From: DAIOEK01 sp036746315
GTDB taxonomy: Bacteria > Chloroflexota > Anaerolineae > Anaerolineales > Anaerolineaceae
NCBI GenBank assembly: GCA_036746315.1
Contig: DAIOEK010000004.1
Location: forward strand, 42,922 to 106,921
DNA length: 64,000 nt
Reading direction: 5' to 3'
Numbering within the stretch: the first letter of the stretch is position 1; every line of letters begins with the position of its first letter. This document shows positions 26,678 through 33,833 of this stretch, piece by piece. Under the pieces are notes generated by a model. It had not been told where the DNA came from. It saw only the letters and a program-made list of their open reading frames with translations, and searched no databases. Both the position numbers and the translations under genes were made by a program.

Positions 26678-27150
26678 TTGGTTTCCTCCTGGTCAGGATA
26701 TAGCTTCCACCCCAGGGCGGCATAATCCTGCGCTTTGTTCAATTCCGGTGGAATGTTCGCCACCACAATCTCCCCTTCCACCAGCAGCGTACCATCTGCA
26801 GAATGGATCGTTCCTTCGGCGCGGGCGATCCGCCCATGATCGTGGATCGCTTTCCCGCGCAAAGTCAGGGGTTGGTTGGTGGGTACCGGTCTCCGGTAAC
26901 GGATCTTCAATTCAGCCGTGACCATAAAACGCGGCGGGTTATCCCCCATAAATACCCGCCCCATCACTTCATCCATCATAGAGGCGAGTATCCCGCCATG
27001 CACCACCCCGGGGTATCCCTGAAAATGCTCCGCCACCGTATAGGTAGTTTCCACCACACCAGGTTCCGGTTCATAGAACTTCATATGCAAACCAAATCGG
27101 TTTTCAACACCGCAAACAAAACAATCCCGTGATTGTGCCTGTTTCTTCAC
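26674..27150 (-). CDS. PaaI-type hotdog-fold thioesterase
   Basis: This 158-residue protein has the hotdog pattern QGYPGVVHGGILASMMDEVMG (about 44-64), with the HGG and Asp/Glu of the thioesterase active site. An N-terminal CFVCGVENRFGLHMKF carries a Cys pair seen in a subset of these proteins. It would hydrolyse an acyl-CoA. It starts with GTG at 27150 behind GGAG and overlaps the FAD subunit by ATGA. Why an acyl-CoA thioesterase sits in this operon is not clear; a later step in breakdown of the hydroxylase substrate is possible. Confidence 0.8.
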   Translation of the reverse strand: MKKQAQSRDCFVCGVENRFGLHMKFYEPEPGVVETTYTVAEHFQGYPGVVHGGILASMMDEVMGRVFMGDNPPRFMVTAELKIRYRRPVPTNQPLTLRGKAIHDHGRIARAEGTIHSADGTLLVEGEIVVANIPPELNKAQDYAALGWKLYPDQEETK

Positions 27151-27161
27151 GCGTACTCCGT

Positions 27162-28160
27162 TTATTTTTGAGCGAATGTATCCACCAACAGTTTTACGTC
27201 ACCGCCTACAGGATACAGGATAGGGCAGGTGCAGCCATTCTTGCGATACTCGTTCACCTTTTTGCGCGCTTCTTCCGGTGTGCCGGATGCGGAGATGCGC
27301 AGGATCAACTCTTCGGGCACCAGGTGCTTTGCCTGTTTGATCTGCTCCCTGGTGGCTGGCCACCCCAGAATGGATTGGATTTCCGCAACCACATCCGAAG
27401 AAACCCCGGATGCCTTGGCAATGTGCGGCTGCTGCGCCAGGTATTGGGTCAGCAATTCGCGGGTGGTATCAATTGCCTTGTCGTGATCATAATCCACAGA
27501 GCAAACCACCAGCTGCGGGCGGTCGATGTCATCCAAAGTCCTGCCCGACTTCTTCGCACCTTTATCCAGTAATTCCAGTGCCTTGTGGTTGTAATCAGGT
27601 GGAACGCAGTAATTCAGTACCGCCCCATCGGCAATTTCACCCGTCAACTCCATCATCTGGTCGCCCGTGGCGCCGATCATCACCGGAACATTGCGCGGTT
27701 CGCGGCGACCATGAACCACGTCCAGCTCGATCCCATCCACGTGAACGAATTCGCCGTGGAAGGTGACCCGTTCCATGTTCAGCAGCCGCTTCATGGTCAG
27801 CACGATTTCCTTCATCGCCATCAACGGCTTTGACCGGGTGATCCCCACATTCTTTGCCAGCGGGTCCCACCAGGCACCGATCCCGCAAATGATGCGATTG
27901 GGTGCCAGATCATCCAGCGTCAGGAAGGTGGCTGCGAGCAAACCGATATTCCGCGTCCAGTTGTTGATAACCCCAGACCCCACCTTAATTTTCTCGGTAA
28001 CGGCTGCATAAGCCGCCATGGGGACAATTGCATCCCGTACCAGCCGGCTTTCAGCCTGCCAGACGGCTTCGAACCCATGCGCCTCTGCATAGCGAACGTA
28101 ATCCAAGCCATCACGTAAATCATGTGCATCCTGTAAATACAACGCTACTCTTTCCGTCAT
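27162..28160 (-). CDS. LLM-class (F420-dependent) oxidoreductase
   Basis: This 332-residue luciferase-like TIM-barrel protein resembles F420-dependent enzymes such as methylenetetrahydromethanopterin reductase and F420-dependent dehydrogenases (GSGVINNWTRNIGLLAATFLTLDDL, then ICGIGAWWDPLAK). The family uses F420 or FMN. Location next to cofC-cofD makes F420 the likely cofactor. The ATG at 28160 has GGAGG at 5 bases; the ATG at 28163 is closer than usual. The substrate is unknown. Confidence 0.85.
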   Translation of the reverse strand: MTERVALYLQDAHDLRDGLDYVRYAEAHGFEAVWQAESRLVRDAIVPMAAYAAVTEKIKVGSGVINNWTRNIGLLAATFLTLDDLAPNRIICGIGAWWDPLAKNVGITRSKPLMAMKEIVLTMKRLLNMERVTFHGEFVHVDGIELDVVHGRREPRNVPVMIGATGDQMMELTGEIADGAVLNYCVPPDYNHKALELLDKGAKKSGRTLDDIDRPQLVVCSVDYDHDKAIDTTRELLTQYLAQQPHIAKASGVSSDVVAEIQSILGWPATREQIKQAKHLVPEELILRISASGTPEEARKKVNEYRKNGCTCPILYPVGGDVKLLVDTFAQK

Positions 28161-28178
28161 CATATCCTCCTGTACAAA

Positions 28179-28808
28179 TTAAGGGTTGGGTAGGGTTATT
28201 CCATGAATGTCTTTCCGGATTTCTCGCAACAACAGCAAATCTTCGGGCAGGTCGAGGTCCAAACCCAAAGAAGGTAAATCCAATATTTCCAGGCGGGCGG
28301 ATGCCTTTTGCGCTCTTTCACAATGCTTGGCAAAGGAACCGGGGCCAAATGCAAAATCCATGATTCCCGCCGGGGAGAGATACAACGCATTGGTGCCCGA
28401 ATGATGCCGGTCGGGTACCACAACCACTACTGGGGGTTTGACCGAGCGGATGAGAATATCGGTGATATCCGCAGGCTGCAACAACGGCAGGTCGGCGGGG
28501 AGGATCAGCACCCCGCTGGTTGAATACACCTTCGCCACAGCCGCCGCTCTGCGCAATGCTGTGTTCAAATGAGGTACGCCATCCTCCAGCACGGTTCTGG
28601 CGCCCAGATCTCTTGCCAGGGTGAGCGCCGCCGGGTCACGGCTGACGACCAAGGTATGATCGATTTCGGGGATCAACTGCAAAACTTTAAGTGTATGAAC
28701 CAGCATCTCGGAGTTCAATCTGGTTCGATCTTCTTCAGAGAGAACACCCGACAGGCGGGATTTTCCCCGACGCAGTGGCTTTACTGGCACGATTGCCCAA
28801 ATGCTCAT
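28179..28808 (-). CDS. cofC: 2-phospho-L-lactate (or PEP) guanylyltransferase
   Basis: This 209-residue nucleotidyltransferase has the N-terminal WAIVPVKPLRRGKSRLSGVLS motif, central LPADLPLLQPADI and SGTNALYLSP, matching CofC/FbiD. It joins GTP to 2-phospholactate or phosphoenolpyruvate, releasing pyrophosphate and giving the activated side chain for F420. Its ATG at 28808 overlaps the cofD stop by four bases. Which of the two substrates it uses cannot be read from sequence. Confidence 0.93.
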   Translation of the reverse strand: MSIWAIVPVKPLRRGKSRLSGVLSEEDRTRLNSEMLVHTLKVLQLIPEIDHTLVVSRDPAALTLARDLGARTVLEDGVPHLNTALRRAAAVAKVYSTSGVLILPADLPLLQPADITDILIRSVKPPVVVVVPDRHHSGTNALYLSPAGIMDFAFGPGSFAKHCERAQKASARLEILDLPSLGLDLDLPEDLLLLREIRKDIHGITLPNP

Positions 28809-29764
28809 GAAAGCACAACCCTCCCGAAATGGGTCTGGCAAAATGACAGCACAATTTCGGCAAGATGCAACCGATCGGCTGTGGTTTGCATGAAAGTCTG
28901 GCTTGCCATACAAATTATACCTTGCCCGGTCAGTTTATCCATACACGCCCGATCAACCTCATCCAGGATGAAGCCATCCAGTTTGCAGGTCTGCCGGTAA
29001 TATTCAGCCACCCATTGCGCAGACGGTGCCGTATCATACATTTCCGATACCATCTTCGCCAGCGGACCTTTGACTGCCTTCCCGCCGATGATGGGGGAGA
29101 CCCCCACGACCGGCCTGGATCGTACCGCATCTGCAATCCCCGGTACAGACAGGATGGGATCGATGCTCAGCAACGGGTTGGAAGGGCAAATCAACACCAC
29201 ATCGCTTGCCCGAATGGCTTCCAAAACGCCCGGCGCCGGAGTTGCCGCATCACTGCCGGAAAACACCACTTTTTCCACCGCCGGTTGGAAACCATCCCGT
29301 ACAAAATAATCCTGAAAGTCCAGTAGTCTGCCATCCCGCGTTCGTACATGTGTGCTGACTTCCATATCGGTCATCGGCAGAATGGTATGGCGAATGCCCC
29401 AACGTTCGCAAAACCTGCGGGTGATCTCACTGAGCGGCACCCCCAAGTGCAGCAGCCGCGTCCGCTCCAGGTGGGTTGCCAGGTCGGCATCACCCAGCCT
29501 GAACCAATCGGGCGCATCCAGCCTGTGTAGATTCTCCAGCACCCGCCAGGTTTCATCCGCCCTGCCCCAACCGGTCTGAGGATTGGCAATCCCCGCCAGG
29601 GTGTAGCAGACCGTATCCAGGTCGGTGCAAAGCCGCAATCCATAATGATAAAAATCATCGCCGGTGTTGACGATGATGGTGCATTCCTCTGGCGGCAGAA
29701 TACCGGAAATGCCATCTGCCAGCTTGGCTCCGCCTACTCCTCCTGCCAGCAAAACGAATTTCAT
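28805..29764 (-). CDS. cofD: 2-phospho-L-lactate transferase
   Basis: This 319-residue enzyme transfers the phospholactyl group to FO, giving F420-0 (or dehydro-F420-0). It starts MKFVLLAGGVGGAKLADG, with the conserved GGVGGAKLA (8-16), and shows VNTGDDFYHYGLRLCTDLDTV and CPSNPLLSIDPILSVPG, all typical of CofD. The ATG at 29764 is behind GGAGGGG and overlaps the upstream 2H-phosphoesterase stop. Confidence 0.95.
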   Translation of the reverse strand: MKFVLLAGGVGGAKLADGISGILPPEECTIIVNTGDDFYHYGLRLCTDLDTVCYTLAGIANPQTGWGRADETWRVLENLHRLDAPDWFRLGDADLATHLERTRLLHLGVPLSEITRRFCERWGIRHTILPMTDMEVSTHVRTRDGRLLDFQDYFVRDGFQPAVEKVVFSGSDAATPAPGVLEAIRASDVVLICPSNPLLSIDPILSVPGIADAVRSRPVVGVSPIIGGKAVKGPLAKMVSEMYDTAPSAQWVAEYYRQTCKLDGFILDEVDRACMDKLTGQGIICMASQTFMQTTADRLHLAEIVLSFCQTHFGRVVLS

Positions 29765-30309
29765 CGCTCCCCTCCGCCAAAATCCACCCGGCAAAGCCCC
29801 AGTTGTGCATCTTCGAATTCGCACATCAGGGCAAAGTTATCCACCTCAATCGTTCGGTCGAAATCTTCCTGGTGAATATCGGCAATGATGCCTGAGAGCT
29901 GCCCCTCTTCCAAATCCTGATATGCCAGGGTAATATGCGGCGTCCAGAAATCGGGATAATAATATGGCAGGGAGTTTTGTGCGTAAGGTTCGATGGCGGT
30001 AAATATCCGGCGATGGATATCCAGCAGTTGCTGCGTGATAACAATTTGCACAAAGAGCACCGGTTCAGGGGATAGGAACATGCCCAGACCGCTCGTGGTG
30101 ATTTTGAACGGTTTCAGATCTGCGGCAATTTGATCCACCGTCTTGCGTAGTTCCCGCTGGTTGTACGCTTCTGCCACGTGCCACGAGAAATGCGGTGCCA
30201 GGGAATTCTTGACTGCGGAGAGTCCAAAATCGGTTTCCAGTCTATCCCAAATGGTCCGAATATCCCTCTCGGTTTTCCCATCCAACAGTGAGACAATTCC
30301 CCGCAGCAT
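29761..30309 (-). CDS. 2H phosphoesterase (2'-5' RNA ligase-like)
   Basis: This 182-residue protein has two H-x-(S/T)-x motifs, HFSW at about residue 40 and HITL near residue 125, which mark the 2H phosphoesterase/LigT fold. These enzymes open cyclic nucleotides or join and cut 2'-5' RNA ends. It overlaps cofD by ATGA and lies 11 bp after cofE, so it is embedded in the F420 genes. No F420 step is known to need such an enzyme. The ATG at 30309 has AGGAGG 7 bases upstream; a GTG at 30312 is also possible. Confidence 0.8.
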   Translation of the reverse strand: MLRGIVSLLDGKTERDIRTIWDRLETDFGLSAVKNSLAPHFSWHVAEAYNQRELRKTVDQIAADLKPFKITTSGLGMFLSPEPVLFVQIVITQQLLDIHRRIFTAIEPYAQNSLPYYYPDFWTPHITLAYQDLEEGQLSGIIADIHQEDFDRTIEVDNFALMCEFEDAQLGLCRVDFGGGER

Positions 30310-30320
30310 CACATTTCCTC

Positions 30321-31109
30321 CTACCGGAAAAGATCCTGATCCGTCGGGCGGATCAATTCATCCAGGCTGCCTTCCCGCAAAGCGTATGGAAAGCCCCGCG
30401 CGTGAATGATCGGGCTGCCTTCAGCCGATTGCCCCATCAGCAGGGATGCCGCTGCCGCCAGTTCGTCGGCCGCTCCAACCTGGGTGATGCGCAGTTTATA
30501 CCCGAACAGATCCTCCACTCCGCGCAAATCCACCAGGGCAGGCATGCCTGCCACACCGATGGATACACCCACCGTGCCCATTCGCCATGCCCTGCCATGC
30601 GAATCAATGATCAACACACCGATATGTTTACCGCTCCGTGTTTCCAGAGCAGATCGGATCTCCTGCGCCGAGCGATCCGGGTCTTCAGGAAGCAGCAGCA
30701 CCCAGCCATCCGGATCGTCACCGCCGCCATCCACATTCGAGTGGTCGATCCCCGCATTGGCACAGATAAAGCCTTTCTTATGCTCCACGATGATGGTATT
30801 CTGCCGGGTACGGATTACCTGCCGGCTTTCCTGCAACACCAATTCAATAAAGCGCGCATCCTTGCCGGTGTGAGCTGCCAGTTCGATTGCCCGGTGCGAA
30901 GGGTGTACCCCGGAGAGGTGCACCAGGCGGTTTTCCGCTTTCGAGATGATCTTCTGTGCAAAGACCAGAATGTCACCATCCTCCAGCGGGATGTCATTTT
31001 CGTTGAGCACCCGCCAGGTAAGGTCGGCAATATGATCACCCGGTTGAATCAGTGGAACACCCCGCAGTGAAGTAAGAACAAGTTGCGTTCGGGCGGATGC
31101 TGCGCTCAT
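30321..31109 (-). CDS. cofE: Coenzyme F420-0:L-glutamate ligase
   Basis: This 262-residue enzyme adds glutamate residues to F420-0 with GTP. CofE features are GDILVFAQKIISKAENR (about 45-61), IVEHKKGFICANAGIDHSNV (about 107-126) and SHGRAWRMGTVGVSIGVAG. It overlaps the upstream NADPH:F420 oxidoreductase gene by ATGA. It lacks the nitroreductase-like domain of actinobacterial FbiB. FO synthase genes (cofG/cofH) are not in this window. Confidence 0.95.
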   Translation of the reverse strand: MSAASARTQLVLTSLRGVPLIQPGDHIADLTWRVLNENDIPLEDGDILVFAQKIISKAENRLVHLSGVHPSHRAIELAAHTGKDARFIELVLQESRQVIRTRQNTIIVEHKKGFICANAGIDHSNVDGGGDDPDGWVLLLPEDPDRSAQEIRSALETRSGKHIGVLIIDSHGRAWRMGTVGVSIGVAGMPALVDLRGVEDLFGYKLRITQVGAADELAAAASLLMGQSAEGSPIIHARGFPYALREGSLDELIRPTDQDLFR

Positions 31110-31792
31110 ACTGGACGGGGTACTCCGGTAATTTGAATGCCCGCATCCTGAACACCATGTTGCTTGTTGATGCCGATCAGGATGGAGGTCATGCCCTCGA
31201 CAACCACCGAATTCTCCAACACACCGGCATCCCAGCCTACCATGCCGGCATCGGATACCAGCTTGAGCACCACCGACCGCGATTCCCTGTCCACGCCGGT
31301 GACCAACACATCACAGGTGATCTCTTCATTATTCAGCAAATGCTCATATGAGATGTTCTGGAAAGCCGCACAGACCTTCACCCCTTCCCCCAGCACTTCC
31401 CGGGCTTCCTGGGCTGCCGAACCTGCCGGAGGCATCTGCACCCTGGTTACCCTGGGCGGGACCAGCGGCACGGTTACATCGATCATGATCTTTCCCTGAA
31501 GCGCTTCCTTCAATTGCAGCAGCGTATCACGATGTGCTGCAAAGGGGACGGTCATCACCACCAGGTCTGCTTTCGCAACCGCCTCCAAGTTGACCATGCC
31601 CTTTACCGGAAGACTGCCGGAAAGCTGGGCATTCAATTCTGCAGCAGCATGGATGGCTTTCTCTTCCTGGCGCGATCCGATGATGATCTGGTAGCCTGCC
31701 TTTGCCCAGCGATAAGCCAGACCCTTGCCTTCCTTGCCTGTTCCGCCCGCTATGGCAATGGTTTTGATGACCGGTAATGGTTGCTCAGACAT
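31106..31792 (-). CDS. npdG: NADPH-dependent F420 oxidoreductase
   Basis: This 228-residue Rossmann protein matches F420H2:NADP+ oxidoreductase. It has the nucleotide loop GGTGKEGKGLA (16-26), GSR (40-42) for the 2'-phosphate of NADPH, and FQNISYEHL near the active site. It moves hydride between NADPH and F420. The ATG at 31792 is behind GGAGG. It lies between ssnA and cofE, tying F420 redox balance to the molybdenum hydroxylase genes. Confidence 0.93.
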   Translation of the reverse strand: MSEQPLPVIKTIAIAGGTGKEGKGLAYRWAKAGYQIIIGSRQEEKAIHAAAELNAQLSGSLPVKGMVNLEAVAKADLVVMTVPFAAHRDTLLQLKEALQGKIMIDVTVPLVPPRVTRVQMPPAGSAAQEAREVLGEGVKVCAAFQNISYEHLLNNEEITCDVLVTGVDRESRSVVLKLVSDAGMVGWDAGVLENSVVVEGMTSILIGINKQHGVQDAGIQITGVPRPV

Positions 31793-31809
31793 TTTGCCTC
31801 CACAAGTTT

Positions 31810-33153
31810 TCAAGACACAATGCTTTGATATTTCTTCCAGGCTTTCGCGCTGCTCTTCAGGGCGGCTTCATGGATGGCAGCCTCATCCAGCGTCGTCAGC
31901 TTGCGGTCCTTCATCAGGATTTTGCCGTCCGCCATTGTCATGGTCACCATGCTGTCACGGAATCCGAAAACAATATGCCAGGGCAGATTGCCCGCATGCA
32001 GTTCCGTATAGGGCTGGTAATCGACCAGCACAAGGTCGGCGACCGCCCCCGGCTGGATCACACCGATAGGCGCCGCCGGAAAGAACATGTTTGCCAGCGC
32101 CGCATTGTTGTAAATCGCCATGGCAGTAACATCATATCCGCCCATCCGGCGCGGATCGCGGTTCCACAACTTGTGAACCAGGTAGGCAGTCTTCCACTCC
32201 TCCCACATCGCGTTGGAAAAACCGTCATTTCCCAGGCAGACTTTTACCCCCGCCCGCATCATCGCTTCCACGTTCCCCAGCCCCACCCCATTATTCATAT
32301 TCGAGCGCGGCTGGTGGGCGACCCAGGTTTGCGTTTCCGCCAGTAATTGCACTTCCCTGGCATCCACATGCACGGCGTGGACGGCGATGCTTTTCGGTCC
32401 GAGGATGTCGAATTTTTGCAGGCGGTCGATCACCCGTGTGCCGGATTTCGCCAGACTGTCGTATTCATCCACTTCATGCTCTGCCGTGTGAATGTGAAAC
32501 CCGTATCCACCCGGGATCGCCTTGCGGCAAGCTTCGAGTGTTCCATCCGATAGCGTAAGGCTGGCATGCAATCCGAATGAAGCCGCCAGCCGGTTATGAG
32601 GGGCGGATTGCATCCGCTTGATGAAGCGCACATTCTCTTCAATGCCCTGTTTTGCCCCATCCATCCCGTTCCGATCGGTCACCTCGTAGCACAATGACGC
32701 CCGCACGCCCGCTTCTTCCACCGCGCGCGCCACCTCATCCAGCGACCCTTCAATAGCATCCGGTGAAGCATGGTGGTCGATCAGTGTGGTGGTGCCGTGT
32801 TTGATGGCGTCGATAATGCAAACCTGTGAAGAAAGATAAACATCTTCCAGGGTTAATGCCCTGTCCAGTCCCCACCAAAGTTTCTCCAGAATCTCCGGAA
32901 AGTCTTTGGGCGCCGCCCCCGGGATAGCCATGCCGCGCGCATAAGCGCCGTAAAAATGGGTGTGGGCGCAGATGTTGCCCGGCATCAGATACTGCCCGTT
33001 GGCATCCAGCACTTCTTCAGCCGGATATTTTGATTTCAACCCGCCAGAAGGAGCCAGCTCGGTGATTTTGTTCCCCTGAATTCGCACACCATATCCGGGC
33101 AGAATTCGGTTCTCGGCTTCCCAGGTAATCACTTTTGCATTGAGTATCAGCAT
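31810..33153 (-). CDS. ssnA: SsnA-family aminohydrolase linked to selenium metabolism
   Basis: This 447-residue amidohydrolase matches the SsnA type: HTHFYG (first metal His pair), LEKLWWGLDRAL, DHHASPDAIEGSL, FHIHTAEHEVDEYD, HQPRSNMNNGVG and LGNDGFSNAMWEE. SsnA genes cluster with molybdenum hydroxylase and putative selenate reductase genes and are used as selenium-metabolism markers. The reaction is probably deamination or ring opening of a purine-like compound, not proven. The ATG at 33153 has GGAGG 7 bases upstream. Confidence 0.88.
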   Translation of the reverse strand: MLILNAKVITWEAENRILPGYGVRIQGNKITELAPSGGLKSKYPAEEVLDANGQYLMPGNICAHTHFYGAYARGMAIPGAAPKDFPEILEKLWWGLDRALTLEDVYLSSQVCIIDAIKHGTTTLIDHHASPDAIEGSLDEVARAVEEAGVRASLCYEVTDRNGMDGAKQGIEENVRFIKRMQSAPHNRLAASFGLHASLTLSDGTLEACRKAIPGGYGFHIHTAEHEVDEYDSLAKSGTRVIDRLQKFDILGPKSIAVHAVHVDAREVQLLAETQTWVAHQPRSNMNNGVGLGNVEAMMRAGVKVCLGNDGFSNAMWEEWKTAYLVHKLWNRDPRRMGGYDVTAMAIYNNAALANMFFPAAPIGVIQPGAVADLVLVDYQPYTELHAGNLPWHIVFGFRDSMVTMTMADGKILMKDRKLTTLDEAAIHEAALKSSAKAWKKYQSIVS

Positions 33154-33200
33154 CTTTTATCCTCCACCATTATTCCGTCTACTACCAGGAGTGTTGCATT

Positions 33201-33833
33201 TCAGTCAAATACAGCCGGACGGGTTGGATCATGAAGTTGCAGGAATGCTTCCCTGATATGCCTTTCCTGCGTGCGGTTGATGGATAACTCGGGCAGTTCG
33301 TCCAGCCTGTAAAATTGGACCTCGGTCGTCTCGTAGCTCGGGCGGGGAGTTCCATTCTGAAAATCGCACAGGAACAACACCTTGTAACAATGGAATACAT
33401 TCACCGGCTCACGGTCGTGATTGGCTTCATAAACACCCACCACCCGCCGCGCTTTGGCATGGATTCCCGTCTCTTCCAGTATCTCCCGTTCCACCATGCT
33501 GGAGGGCGCTTCATTTACATCCGCATACCCGCCGGGCAAAGACCACAGCCCGTCCAGCATTTCCCTGACCATTAGAATGCGGTCATCTTTAAACACCGCT
33601 CCCCGCACATCCACCTTGGGGGTAATATACCCGGGCTGCGCGCACAGAGCGGCTTTGATCTCTTCCAGAGGCTGTTCTACATGCTCATTGATCATTTCCG
33701 CGGCAAGATCCATCAGACGTTGGAAGCGCTGGCGGTCGAATTCATTTTGTGTGAAATACAGACCGGTTTGTCCAATCTGGTGAATCTCGCGCGCCCAACG
33801 CAGCCACTGCGGAACCTCATGATCAGCCTGCAT
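33201..33833 (-). CDS. NUDIX hydrolase with Nudix_hydro_N domain
   Basis: This 210-residue protein has an N-terminal helical domain (about 1-65, Nudix_hydro_N type) and a NUDIX core. The Nudix box runs from GGYADVNEAP to EREILEETGI (about 104-126), with the REILEETG catalytic helix intact. Relatives hydrolyse ADP-ribose or nucleoside diphosphate-linked compounds. The ATG lies 11 bp inside the end of hydroxylase C, giving coupled translation. A 47-bp gap to ssnA is the widest in this operon. Confidence 0.85.
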   Translation of the reverse strand: MQADHEVPQWLRWAREIHQIGQTGLYFTQNEFDRQRFQRLMDLAAEMINEHVEQPLEEIKAALCAQPGYITPKVDVRGAVFKDDRILMVREMLDGLWSLPGGYADVNEAPSSMVEREILEETGIHAKARRVVGVYEANHDREPVNVFHCYKVLFLCDFQNGTPRPSYETTEVQFYRLDELPELSINRTQERHIREAFLQLHDPTRPAVFD

